Part shown: piece by piece, positions 43,426 to 52,911 of the stretch | How positions within the stretch are numbered: the stretch's first letter is position 1 | Layout: every line of letters starts with the position of its first letter | Assembly (NCBI GenBank): GCA_046728155.1 | Contig: JBKPDY010000011.1 | Location: 1 to 52,911 of the forward strand | DNA length: 52,911 nucleotides | Source: CAWDLX01 sp046728155 | Lineage (GTDB): Bacteria > Actinomycetota > Actinomycetes > Mycobacteriales > Micromonosporaceae | Reading direction: 5' to 3' | Notes under the pieces: generated by a model | Database searches by the model: none | What the model saw: only the letters and a program-made list of their open reading frames with translations | What the model was told of the DNA's origin: nothing | Position numbers and translations under genes: made by a program

Positions 43426-43475
43426 CGACACCAGGGATGTTGTCCACGGCGGTTCGATCCCGCCCCTGGCCACCA
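43426..43475 (+). other. 3' half of a tRNA gene (scar)
   Basis: A tRNA-like order is exact: anticodon stem CGACA/TGTTG (43426-43430, 43438-43442) around a 7-base loop; a 5-base variable region (43443-43447); T-arm GGCGG-TTCGATC-CCGCC (43448-43464), perfect; acceptor strand CCTGGCC (43465-43471); and A-CCA (43472-43475). The matching 5' acceptor strand GGCCAGG and D-arm are absent upstream. Loop position 33 is C rather than T. This looks like a tRNA 3' end left by integration or recombination, as at phage and ICE attachment sites. Confidence 0.7.
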
Positions 43476-43510
43476 GTCTCAGCCACCACGGCCCGATCGC
43501 GTCGGCCGCG

Positions 43511-43759
43511 TCACGACGACGCGGCGGGCGGCTGGTCGATGCGCACCAGAATCGCCGGACGAGTCGCCGTCTCCCGCGTTCCCGACGGGCGCTCGGTCGG
43601 CTCCTGCACGATCTCGGCGCCCGAGGCACGCAGCTTCGAAAATGGCGCCGACGTCGACATTCGTGGCAGCGGTTCCAGGGCGATTACGTCGCGGTCGATT
43701 GCCAGTGCGAGGTCGGGGTCATGGAGTTGGACGAGGCAACCGGGAACCGTGAGATCCAT
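43511..43759 (-). pseudogene. VOC-family gene with internal deletion
   Basis: The 82-residue frame begins MDLTVPGCLVQLHDPDLALA, a VOC N-terminus, and ends with KLRASGAEIVQEPTERPSGT and LVRIDQ, the VOC C-terminus. About 50-60 residues between them that the family needs are missing, and the DPAGNLVRI turn reads RPAILVRI. An internal deletion with the frame kept is the simplest reading. It lies next to the tRNA scar. Confidence 0.72.
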
Positions 43760-44252
43760 GCCCGCAACGCTAGGGAGCCAGTGCCCCCCGCGCTTCTCCG
43801 ATCGTGCTCCGCCCTGCGGCTCGGGCGGGTGAGTTCCCTAGCGATGCACCCGGAACGCTCGGGTGCTCGCTGTGGTCGCGGGCCCTCTCCCGCCCTGATC
43901 GACTGGGCCTCGTGGCTCTCGTTGCCGCCGAGACAGCGGTAGCGCAGCGCGGAGAACAGACGATCAGGATTCGAGAAGCGCCGGCCCCGGAGCCGCAGCT
44001 AGCGTGACCGCCATGGACATCACCACTCAGGCGAGCTTCCTCCCGCTCGACGACCCCCACGCATCCCTGGCCTTCTCTCGCAACCGCGGGGAGGTGGTCC
44101 CCGCGGTCCTCCTTCTCTTGCGGGCTGGGCCCGCTTAAGGCGAACGGCCAACAGCGAATCGCCATCCGGGCGATCGAGCCGTCGATCTCTGGACTTCCCG
44201 TTCCTCTTCAAGCCAGACAATCCCGATCAAACCCATGATTTCAGGAGTGACC
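43760..44252. other. Region with a VOC N-terminal relic
   Basis: No intact gene. The frame from ATG at 44013 to a stop at 44138 reads MDITTQASFLPLDDPHASLA, a VOC N-terminus, but breaks after AF into unrelated SRNRGEVV. The remainder is featureless apart from the leader of the next VOC gene. Confidence 0.5.
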
Positions 44253-44609
44253 ATGACCGGCTCTTCGACCCAGGGAATCAAGACCGTGCTGCATCCCGTT
44301 TCCGACCTGGCGAAAGCCAAGGAGGTGTACGCCGCCCTGCTCGGCGTACCGCCGCAAACCGAGGGGTCCTACTACGTCGGGTTCGAAGCCGCGGGCCAGC
44401 ACATCGGGCTGGTGCCGGGCGGTGGACCGCAGCGTATGACCTCACCGGTGGCCTACTGGCACGTGCCGGACATCGAGGCGAAGCTGGCCGAGGTGACCGC
44501 TGCCGGTGCCACCATGAAGGAGCCCGTGCGCGACGTCGGTGGCGGCCGCCTGGTGGCCACCGTCGCCGACCCCGATGGCAACGTCCTCGGGCTGCTTCAG
44601 GACCGATGA
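44253..44609 (+). CDS. VOC (glyoxalase-like) family protein
   Basis: 118 residues from ATG at 44253, with AGGAG seven bases upstream. Module 1: IKTVLHPVSDLAKAKEVYAA; module 2: PVAYWHVPDIEAKLAEVTAA, closing with TVADPDGNVLGLLQ. It appears complete in length for a small single-chain VOC protein. It is the only intact VOC gene in the decayed cluster and ends 140 bp before the UvrA-like gene on the same strand. Confidence 0.92.
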   Translation: MTGSSTQGIKTVLHPVSDLAKAKEVYAALLGVPPQTEGSYYVGFEAAGQHIGLVPGGGPQRMTSPVAYWHVPDIEAKLAEVTAAGATMKEPVRDVGGGRLVATVADPDGNVLGLLQDR

Positions 44610-44749
44610 GTGCCGACCCCGCTCCCGCGCTAAGCGTGCCAGGCGCTGCTGGTGGCCACGCCGACGGACACCCCGACCGGCACGAACCCGGCTGTCACCC
44701 GGGCAGTTCGGCCAGGGCTGGGCGACCCCGCGATGATCGAGGAGACACG

Positions 44750-47149
<2,400 letters not shown>

Positions 47150-47159
47150 GGCGAGAGGA

Positions 47160-47177
47160 GCAAGAGCTCGCTCTTGC
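47160..47177 (+). terminator. Short hairpin after the UvrA-like gene
   Basis: GCAAGAG (47160-47166) and CTCTTGC (47171-47177) pair perfectly around loop CTCG, 10 bases after the stop codon. No T-run follows, so function is uncertain. Confidence 0.45.
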
Positions 47178-47257
47178 GCCCGAACCGATTGAGCTTGTGA
47201 GAGGCGCCGGAGGCGCCGTATGGCTGACCGAGGCCCTGACGAGTTCTCTCATCGAGC

Positions 47258-47415
47258 GTGTTCCAGCATGCGAACTGTGGTGTCCTGAGGACCGTTGCGA
47301 GGTCGACTCCCGGAGCGTGGCGGAATCGTTGCCTCTCCCATCCCTGGATAAAGCGCCGAAGATCGGTGTTCCGGCATCAGGAACCGCGCGTGAGGAGCCT
47401 GTTGCGGATTCTCGT
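47258..47415 (+). repeat. Dispersed repeat family, plus-strand copy
   Basis: A unit reading GTGTTCCAGCAT...CGAACTGTGGTGTCC, then CCGGAGCGTGGCG (47310-47322), then GCCGAAGATCGGTGTTCC and GGAGCCTGTTGC (47394-47405). The same modules recur in inverse orientation at 47521-47765. Not coding in any consistent frame. Confidence 0.65.
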
Positions 47416-47520
47416 TTCCCCAGGGCCAAGTCACTCTCGGGGAACGCCTCGGTGACAGCGCCAGCCGGCATCATATCCACATACTGGGAACCGATCGCAT
47501 GATCGCCGTAAGGGCACGAG

Positions 47521-47765
47521 AAGCGCCGCCACGTGTCGTTTCTGGTGTTGGAACAGCGATCTTCGACCGCCTCCCAGGATGTGGGACACAACGGCCCTCC
47601 TTTCACCAAGCTCCGGGCGTCGATCGCAACTGCCCACGGGACACCACAATTCGCGATACTGCAACAGGCTCCACGCGTCATTTCTGATGCTGGAACACCG
47701 ATCTTCGGCCACTCATCCCGGGATGGGACAGACAACCACCCATTCGCCACGCTCCGGCAGTACGC
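47521..47765 (-). repeat. Dispersed repeat family, minus-strand tandem copies
   Basis: Two minus-strand units in tandem, with the GAAGATCG core at about 47707 and 47565 (spacing 142 bp). Each has the module order CCGGAGC-TGG, TCCCA-CCTGGG, GAAGATCGGTGTTCC, CGTGG(AGCCTGTTGC). The better copy contains GGAGCCTGTTGCAGTATCG (47672-47654), also found at 17.9 kb. Confidence 0.65.
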
Positions 47766-48126
47766 GGCTAGAGATATCCGTACCGTCGGCGCCGTACGTT
47801 GCGGGTTGGCGCTGCCGAGGTCGCGGCGTCCCACGACGCGGGTACGTATTCGTGACGTTTGAGACGACCAACCAGTTGGCGGTGTTCGACCTGCGCGTCA
47901 CGCCACCCGACGATCCGGCCGCCGGCCGACTGGTCGGCACCGTCACGCTGGGGTGCGTGTCGGCAGCGGCGGCACGCGTACGCCGCGCAACCTATGTCCA
48001 CAGTAGATGATGGCTCCAATGACCACGAGCCCGCTCGATCAAGCCGCCCGACAAGCTGGAGGCATTCAGACCGGCGCCGTGGTTAGGGCGGTCGTCATGT
48101 GTGTACGACTGCGGCCGTCGCGGATC
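47766..48126. other. Remnant of a beta-propeller reading frame
   Basis: Plus-strand frame 47840-48010 reads RGYVFVTFETTNQLAVFDLR, VTPPDDPAAGRLVGTVTL, resembling a blade of a YVTN/YncE-like propeller, without any start or the rest of the protein. The gene was probably cut by the repeat block on its left. The remaining bases to the next gene show nothing. Confidence 0.4.
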
Positions 48127-49596
48127 TCACCACGGGTCCCGGCTGCGGAATCCGAGTCCGGGACCCTCGGGTCGAGGGTTCATGTCCTCGTTGTCGGAGG
48201 CGTGCCCTCGCGGTTGATCCCGCTCGTTGGCGTAGCCGTGTCCGGGGTCACCGCCTTGGGGGAACTGCGAGTCACTGATCCTTGGTTGTTCGCTTTGCGG
48301 AAGATTGTCGTGGAACCCTGGCCGACTGGTTGGCGGCGTCGCCCAGCCGACGGCCCTGCGTCGCAGCGGCTTGTCACCGTCGCGTCTGGGGTAGGGATCC
48401 AGCGGCTGGGACTCCGGCTGGCCCGTCGAGCGGCTGTCGTCATATCTATCACCGTTGTCCTCATCGTGTCCGCTTGGACGGCGACCAGCGCGGCGGATAC
48501 CGATGACGCCGGCGATGATGACGGCGACGCCCAGGCCGGCCAAAGCGGCGAAGAAGACATTGAGCTGCTCGAGCGTGAGTTGGGCCCACCAGCTGACAGT
48601 CGAATCTCCGCTCTGACTGCGTTTGGTCAACGTGCTCGGCGCGTACGGGGTATAGCGAAGGATTGATGTTGCGCCGGTTATCTTGGTGTTGCCCGACGCG
48701 GTGTAGAAGAACACGCCGTCGCTGCTGTACGCGATCGCCTCGCCGTCGCGTTCATTTGGCAACGGAGTACGGCGTGGTTGCTCCGTGGTGATTGCCTTGA
48801 CGACGTTTCCATCGGCCACATCCCATTCGAACGCGTCGGCATACGTACGGATGACCACTTTGGACCCATCCGGTGATCGTGCGGCGCCGGTGACAACCGT
48901 CGTTCCGACGACGCCGAGCGGGTTGGCGGTGTCGGTCTGGGGAGGAACAAACCGACCGACTCTCGTCAATACCACGCCGGGCGCCGGGATCTCGGGTTGG
49001 AGAGATGCCGAAGGCGTGTAGAGACTGCCGTTGGTGGCGATGATGACCGGGATGTCGCCGGCGCCGAGTAGCATCGCGCGCGCGTCCTTGGCGCCGTCGG
49101 GAAAGCTCATGCGGTAGATGGTTGTGGCGTCATTCCCGGCCAGTTTCCACATCGCGATCGATGGGCGGCCCCGGTCGACATCTCCGAAGTCTGCAACGTA
49201 GCTCGTGCCGTCGGAGGCGACGGCCAGGTCGCTAGGGTCCCGCGGCTGGCGTAGGCGGGTGTCGACATTGGTGACGGCACATCGGGCGTTGACGTGAAAG
49301 ACGGTGATGTTGGACAGGCCCGCGACGCCACTGTCGATCACCACGAATCCGCTGGGTGTCGCCGCTAGACCAGAAACGTTCGAGATACGGTCATCCGTGA
49401 TGGTGCAGACTGGGCTGCCGGCAACTTGCGGCGGCTCAGCCGGCGATGCCGTCGTCGCGGGTGGCGGCGCATGCCCTGCCGCGATCGCTGGCCCTGATAG
49501 CGCCATCATCGCCGAGGCACCGACACAGACCAACAGGACGCGCGTGCGGCGCCGGCCCGGCGCGCGATCAGGCACCCGTCGGGCGCTGCTGGTCAT
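48127..49596 (-). CDS. Membrane-tethered beta-propeller-like protein
   Basis: 489 residues from ATG at 49596. A signal peptide (about 1-37, ending GPAIAAG) leads to an extracellular propeller-like domain (about 55-310) with repeats such as SGLAATPSGFVVIDSG, SDLAVASDGTSYVADFGDVD and ARSPDGSKVVIRTYADAFEW. A single TM helix near 340-362 (LNVFFAALAGLGVAVIIAGV) precedes a cytosolic, highly charged tail of about 120 residues rich in Asp, Arg, Pro. The TTGACA at 49627-49632 (minus strand) could be the -35 of its promoter. No named family. Confidence 0.82.
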   Translation of the reverse strand: MTSSARRVPDRAPGRRRTRVLLVCVGASAMMALSGPAIAAGHAPPPATTASPAEPPQVAGSPVCTITDDRISNVSGLAATPSGFVVIDSGVAGLSNITVFHVNARCAVTNVDTRLRQPRDPSDLAVASDGTSYVADFGDVDRGRPSIAMWKLAGNDATTIYRMSFPDGAKDARAMLLGAGDIPVIIATNGSLYTPSASLQPEIPAPGVVLTRVGRFVPPQTDTANPLGVVGTTVVTGAARSPDGSKVVIRTYADAFEWDVADGNVVKAITTEQPRRTPLPNERDGEAIAYSSDGVFFYTASGNTKITGATSILRYTPYAPSTLTKRSQSGDSTVSWWAQLTLEQLNVFFAALAGLGVAVIIAGVIGIRRAGRRPSGHDEDNGDRYDDSRSTGQPESQPLDPYPRRDGDKPLRRRAVGWATPPTSRPGFHDNLPQSEQPRISDSQFPQGGDPGHGYANERDQPRGHASDNEDMNPRPEGPGLGFRSRDPW

Positions 49597-49709
49597 GAAT
49601 GCGAAGCTTGCACGGGCGGGTGGTGGTGTCAACCCTGTGGTATGTCAACCGGCTCCGCCGATCGCTAACAGGACCAGCCCGTAGCCAATGACACAGCAGC
49701 CCGTACCAG

Positions 49710-51182
49710 CTACCGGTTCGTGGGTCGTCGCACGTACTGGCCACGCGGCTCACCGACGCTGCGTCGGTCGGCGAGAACGGGATGCCCGCGCAGAAATGTG
49801 TCGGTAACCCTGGCCGTGAGTTCAAACCCTTCGAATGGCGTATATCCCTGCGTGGACTCGGAGTCCTCGGCGTGGACGGTGACGGACTCGTCTTCATCGA
49901 CCAGGCAGAAGTCCGCGTCGTAGCCTTCGGCGATCGTGCCCTTGCTGTAAAGCCCGAACCGTCGGGCCGGATTCCAGGACGTGAGCCGTGTGATCTGCTG
50001 GTAGGGCAGGCCACGGCGGCGACCCTCGCTGATCAGTCCGGGCAGGAGATATTCGGTCCCGCCGAAACCTGACTTGGCCGCGAACACGTCGTCGCGGGGT
50101 TGGCCGAACTTCGTCTCCTCTCGGCAGCACGCGTGGTCGCTCACAACCCAGGAGATATCTCCCCGGAGCAGATGCTCCCACAACGCTTCGACATCCTCGC
50201 GCGGACGCAGTGGCGGGTTGACCTTGCCCCCGATCCCGCTGGCCGTATGGATGTCGGCGAGGAGGTGGCGGATCGTCACTTCCCGGCGGAAGTCGATGTG
50301 GGGAAAGGTGTTGGCCATCATCATCGCGGCCTCGACCGCCTTGCGTGACGAGAGATGCAGCAGGTTGATGGTGGGAAGTGCGGTTTCGTGAGCCAGGTAT
50401 GCGGCGATGGTGATGGCGAGCCCTTCGGAGTGGGGCGGACGGGACGCGCTGTACGCCTCGAGTCCCTTCAGCCTGCCCTCCTCCTCCACGATCCTGGTGT
50501 AGGCGCTCATGATCTCCGCAGTCTCACAGTGCAGGGACAGCGAAATGCAGTCGGCGATGCCGCGGAACCGGTCATCCTCGCGCGCCTTCTGGATGGCGCG
50601 CATGACGAACTCGAAATGGGCGTAGTCGTACGAGTCGTCGTCGCCGAGCATGAGGAACGACGACTGGTCCGAGGAGCGGCCGTGCAGACCGTGCGTGCCG
50701 TAGAACATGAAGATCTTGAATGACGGCACGCCGAACTCACTGATCATGTCGGGGATCTCGCCGATGTGCCGCCTGAGGATCGGCGCCACGTGGAAGCCGT
50801 AGTCGACGTACGCGCGTCCCTCGGCCGCGCTCAGCACGTCTGGAAATACCTCGGCGTAGGGACCGGTACGGTTCATGTAGTACGCGCCGGTGCGCACGTA
50901 GGTAATGCCGGTGGTCACCCCGCCCTGCGCGGCGGCGCGGCTCTCACTCCGGGCATCCTCCTCAAGCGGGTTGTAGATCCCCCAGTGCTGGTACGCGTCG
51001 ACGGCCCCGGGGAACGCCAGCTTTCCGTCGCCGTCGATGACGGTGCGGGCGTCATGGGGATCGATCGCCGGCTCGACGCGGGCGAACCGGCCGTCGGCGA
51101 TGCCCAGGTCGAGATCCGCCACGTACGGGTGGTCCGGCCGGACCACCCGTACGTTCCTGACGAGCAGGTCAAGTGTGGGCAT
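49710..51182 (-). CDS. Dihydroorotase/hydantoinase-family amidohydrolase with altered HxH
   Basis: 490 residues from ATG at 51182, preceded by AAAGGAGGA. A TIM-barrel amidohydrolase: the carboxylated lysine is K156 (PSFKIFM), the later His ligands H218 (LSLHCE) and H276 (INLLHLSS), and the catalytic Asp D349 (VVSDHACC). The first HxH, normally DxHxH, reads D62-A-Y64-Q-H66, so one metal His is a Tyr (codon TAC, one base from CAC). Either the site is mononuclear or the enzyme is weakened. Its start overlaps the end of an MmgE/PrpD-like gene by 14 bases. Confidence 0.88.
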   Translation of the reverse strand: MPTLDLLVRNVRVVRPDHPYVADLDLGIADGRFARVEPAIDPHDARTVIDGDGKLAFPGAVDAYQHWGIYNPLEEDARSESRAAAQGGVTTGITYVRTGAYYMNRTGPYAEVFPDVLSAAEGRAYVDYGFHVAPILRRHIGEIPDMISEFGVPSFKIFMFYGTHGLHGRSSDQSSFLMLGDDDSYDYAHFEFVMRAIQKAREDDRFRGIADCISLSLHCETAEIMSAYTRIVEEEGRLKGLEAYSASRPPHSEGLAITIAAYLAHETALPTINLLHLSSRKAVEAAMMMANTFPHIDFRREVTIRHLLADIHTASGIGGKVNPPLRPREDVEALWEHLLRGDISWVVSDHACCREETKFGQPRDDVFAAKSGFGGTEYLLPGLISEGRRRGLPYQQITRLTSWNPARRFGLYSKGTIAEGYDADFCLVDEDESVTVHAEDSESTQGYTPFEGFELTARVTDTFLRGHPVLADRRSVGEPRGQYVRRPTNR

Positions 51183-51887
51183 CGAGTCCTCCTTTGCTTC
51201 CCGCGACTGGTAGGGACCGCATCGGCCCGAGCAGCTCATCGACGTCGGTGAGCGTCTCGAGCCGGGCGCAGGTGTCGCGTATCCCTTGCACGGCCTCGGG
51301 TCGCAGCACCCGGCCGGCGTTGTCGGCGAACTTTCGAGACAGGTCGTCGAATGTCAACGGACGCTGCGGTCCCCCTCGGGTGGTGAAAACCTCCTCCACC
51401 AGCTCGCGCCCGTCATGGGTGCGCACGCGCAGCACCGCCGGGAACTGGTATGGGAAGATCTCCGAACATCGATCGTCGCGCACGACCTCGACGAGGGCCA
51501 TCAGCTTTCGCCGCTGCGGATCCCGAGCCAGTTCGTCGGTGAAGTCCTCGAGCCCCACCCGAGGCCGCCGCCACCGAGCAGCCTGGCGACGACCGTGTAC
51601 GGGCCGCTGAACTGGGCCATGTAGCCGGTCTCCGGGGTGCGTTTTACGTCGATGGGCTCGCCGATGGTGCGAACCGTCGCCGCAGGCACTCCGAGCCGTA
51701 TGGAGCTGATCGTGTCGATGTCGAGTCCACCCTTACGAAGTGCCCGTGCCGCGTCGATGCCGGCGTGGGTGAAGTGGTTGGCCGGGTACGGCTTGAAGAA
51801 GATGTCGGGCACCGACCATCGCTCCCCGAGTCCGGAGGTGATGGCGTCATTGCGCCCCCAGGGCGGGGTGACCCGGCGGTACGCCAC
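51169..51887 (-). pseudogene. MmgE/PrpD-family gene, truncated and frameshifted
   Basis: Two frames carry one protein. The first (to about 51558) reads VPDIFFKPYPANHFTHAGID, AARALRKGGLDIDTISSIRL, ending at VVARLLGGGGLG; then a lost base in a G-run near 51553-51560 shifts to GLEDFTDELARDPQRRKLMA, through the end at 51169. Both are C-terminal parts of MmgE/PrpD (2-methylcitrate dehydratase-like) proteins of about 450 residues. The N-terminal 180 or more residues are missing. Gene order suggests it once formed an operon with the amidohydrolase. Confidence 0.75.
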
Positions 51888-52139
51888 GGCCTTTACTGGG
51901 TGTGGACGGTGGTGCGCAAGTCCGCGGGCTTCTCGCCGCTGGACTTGCCGCAGCCGTTCCGCGGTGGCTCAGCGCCGACAGAAATGATCGACGGCCGATG
52001 CGGAATTGCGTTGCTGGCGCTGGCTCGGAGCTGGATCTCGAACTGACCTACGTGAGGATCATGATGGCCGAGCGGCCGGACGACGCCGGCTACACGCGGT
52101 TCCACTAGGTCTCACTCATTCGCGCAACATCAGCGCCGA
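51888..52139. other. Short region without recognised gene
   Basis: Lies upstream of the MmgE/PrpD remnant. On the plus strand a frame ending at 52108 reads SELDLELTYVRIMMAERPDD, possibly the tail of another lost gene. Nothing firm. Confidence 0.3.
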
Positions 52140-52547
52140 CTAACGGACCGTGACCATCAGCGACACCGGATTGGCTGGTCCGCGGCCAGGTCCAGGCTGG
52201 CAGCTCTCCGGACGGGAGCGGTAGCAGTATCGGAACACTACCGTGGTCGCTCCAATGCCGGTCGCATTGAAAACCCAGGTCAGCCGACTCCCGCAGCCCG
52301 GCTGCGCACAGTCAGAGTCAAAACTCCGGTCCTTCTCGATGAGAACCGCGGGATCCGGTTTCCCAACCAGGTACCACGAGTCGCCGATCGATTGGTTGGT
52401 GTCGCCGAAATCGACATTCAACGTGTCGCCGATCGACACTGTCGCCGAGCCGGCGTTTGCTGACACATTCACGGCGTGCGTGGCCGAGCATCCGCCTACC
52501 ACGAGGGTCAACGAGACGGCTAACACGACGCGTCGCATCCGCATCAT
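52140..52547 (-). CDS. Lipoprotein with chagasin-like (I42) domain
   Basis: 135 residues from ATG at 52547 (AGGA eight bases upstream; further ATGs at 52556, 52544 and 52538). Lipobox LVVGGC anchors it to the membrane surface. The mature part is a beta-sandwich with IGDTLNVDFGDTNQSIGDSW, YLVGKPD, then TWVFNATGIGATTVVFRYCY and PVSLMVTVR. The order of GD.W, the ATGxG loop and the R-rich loop resembles chagasin-type cysteine protease inhibitors, although the NPTTG motif is not exact. Four cysteines after the lipid Cys may form disulfides. Confidence 0.75.
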   Translation of the reverse strand: MMRMRRVVLAVSLTLVVGGCSATHAVNVSANAGSATVSIGDTLNVDFGDTNQSIGDSWYLVGKPDPAVLIEKDRSFDSDCAQPGCGSRLTWVFNATGIGATTVVFRYCYRSRPESCQPGPGRGPANPVSLMVTVR

Positions 52548-52780
52548 GGCGAGCATCCTAGCCGGACGCGCGTCGTGTCGCCTGCGCTCGATCGCCCAGG
52601 ACCAGGGCTGCCATCTACATTAGGCCGTTCGCATGGTTCGACCGATAGTGTGTGTGGCCTCATCGTCGAGCAGGCTCGCGCCACGTTGGGCCGGCGCTGT
52701 GACTGGTCCCATTGGCTATTTCTTACCCGTGCCTCGGAGCGGCCTTCGTGTGTGGGTTTATGCGAGGTGCCCCGGTCAGG
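52548..52780. other. Intergenic region, nothing identified
   Basis: Between the lipoprotein and the partial gene at the window end. Open frames on the plus strand here show no domain, start site or codon pattern that I can support. Confidence 0.4.
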
Positions 52781-52911
52781 TCAGCCCGGAAGCGCGGCAA
52801 GCCCACCCAGTAACGTGATGCGCTCGTCCGGGCTGAGGCTGGCGTAGGGTAGGCCGGCCCGGCGGTTCGTCTCCGCCTCGATGGCGTCGCGGGCAGGCCC
52901 GGCAGGCATCT
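52781..52911 (-). CDS. C-terminal end of a gene running off the window
   Basis: The minus-strand frame from the window edge to a TGA at 52783-52781 reads PAGPARDAIEAETNRRAGLP, YASLSPDERITLLGGLAALP-G. The composition is protein-like and the frame has no upstream stop. Only about 43 residues are visible, so the family is unknown. Confidence 0.45.
   Translation of the reverse strand, partial: MPAGPARDAIEAETNRRAGLPYASLSPDERITLLGGLAALPG

Noticed and set aside
43303..43629. Minus-strand frame with GGIEPPWTTSLVSG
   Set aside because: This phrase comes from reading the antisense of a tRNA T-arm and acceptor; it is a well-known false protein signature. It instead supports the tRNA remnant.

Overview
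The window is high-GC DNA, densely coding on both strands, with frequent GTG/TTG starts, a CsoR-type sensor, a SigG-like ECF sigma factor carrying a SnoaL-like tail, a mycothiol-type DinB fragment, and many TetR/MarR switches. All of this points to a chromosomal accessory region of a soil actinomycete. I cannot fix the genus from sequence alone. No rRNA, intact tRNA, CRISPR array, transposase, integrase or replication origin was seen.

Layout. 0-5.4 kb: a DHA2 drug exporter operon (MFS, 7-TM protein, cupin), then a membrane-anchored protein with a TIR-like cytosolic domain and a methyltransferase. 5.5-13.2 kb: a small membrane protein, a DHRS1-like SDR, an ABC-2 exporter pair, an SRPBCC protein, an FAD monooxygenase/MBL-fold operon, and DUF6325-like plus SHOCT genes. 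13.7-16.6 kb: a secreted GH2 exo-beta-D-glucosaminidase. 16.6-24.6 kb: a quinone-oxidoreductase gene behind a twin-palindrome promoter, peptidase E, a lipoprotein, a MarR/methyltransferase divergon, CsoR, a GRAM-like protein, a degenerate zinc-ribbon region, a methyltransferase, and TetR with a broken epimerase. 25-29 kb: an orphan ScoMcrA head-domain gene, MsrA, a methyltransferase, an SDR and the ECF sigma factor. 29.4-34.8 kb: a second DHA2 exporter with its TetR, a TetR/hydrolase operon, and a ChrB-N/YkvA operon. 34.9-41.8 kb: a conserved hypothetical, a PHP phosphoesterase, a truncated DinB gene, a hydrolase/serine hydrolase pair, a VOC protein, a lipoprotein and a PPOX protein. 41.9-44.6 kb: a cluster of decayed VOC genes around an MFS gene that abuts the 3' half of a tRNA. 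44.7-47.1 kb: a UvrA/DrrC-like ABC ATPase. 47.2-48.0 kb: a block of diverged repeats. 48.1-52.9 kb: a membrane-tethered propeller protein, an amidohydrolase with a broken MmgE/PrpD partner, a chagasin-like lipoprotein and the end of one further gene.

Functionally this reads as a stress and xenobiotic-response region: exporters, oxidoreductases, hydrolases and methyltransferases, each next to its own repressor. Several promoters carry two copies of a palindromic operator. The region is also turning over: at least five genes have indels or internal deletions, a tRNA scar suggests past integration, and one repeat family occurs at both 17.9 kb and 47.3-47.8 kb. The least explained items are the TIR-like membrane protein, the repeat family, the tRNA scar and the orphan ScoMcrA head domain.
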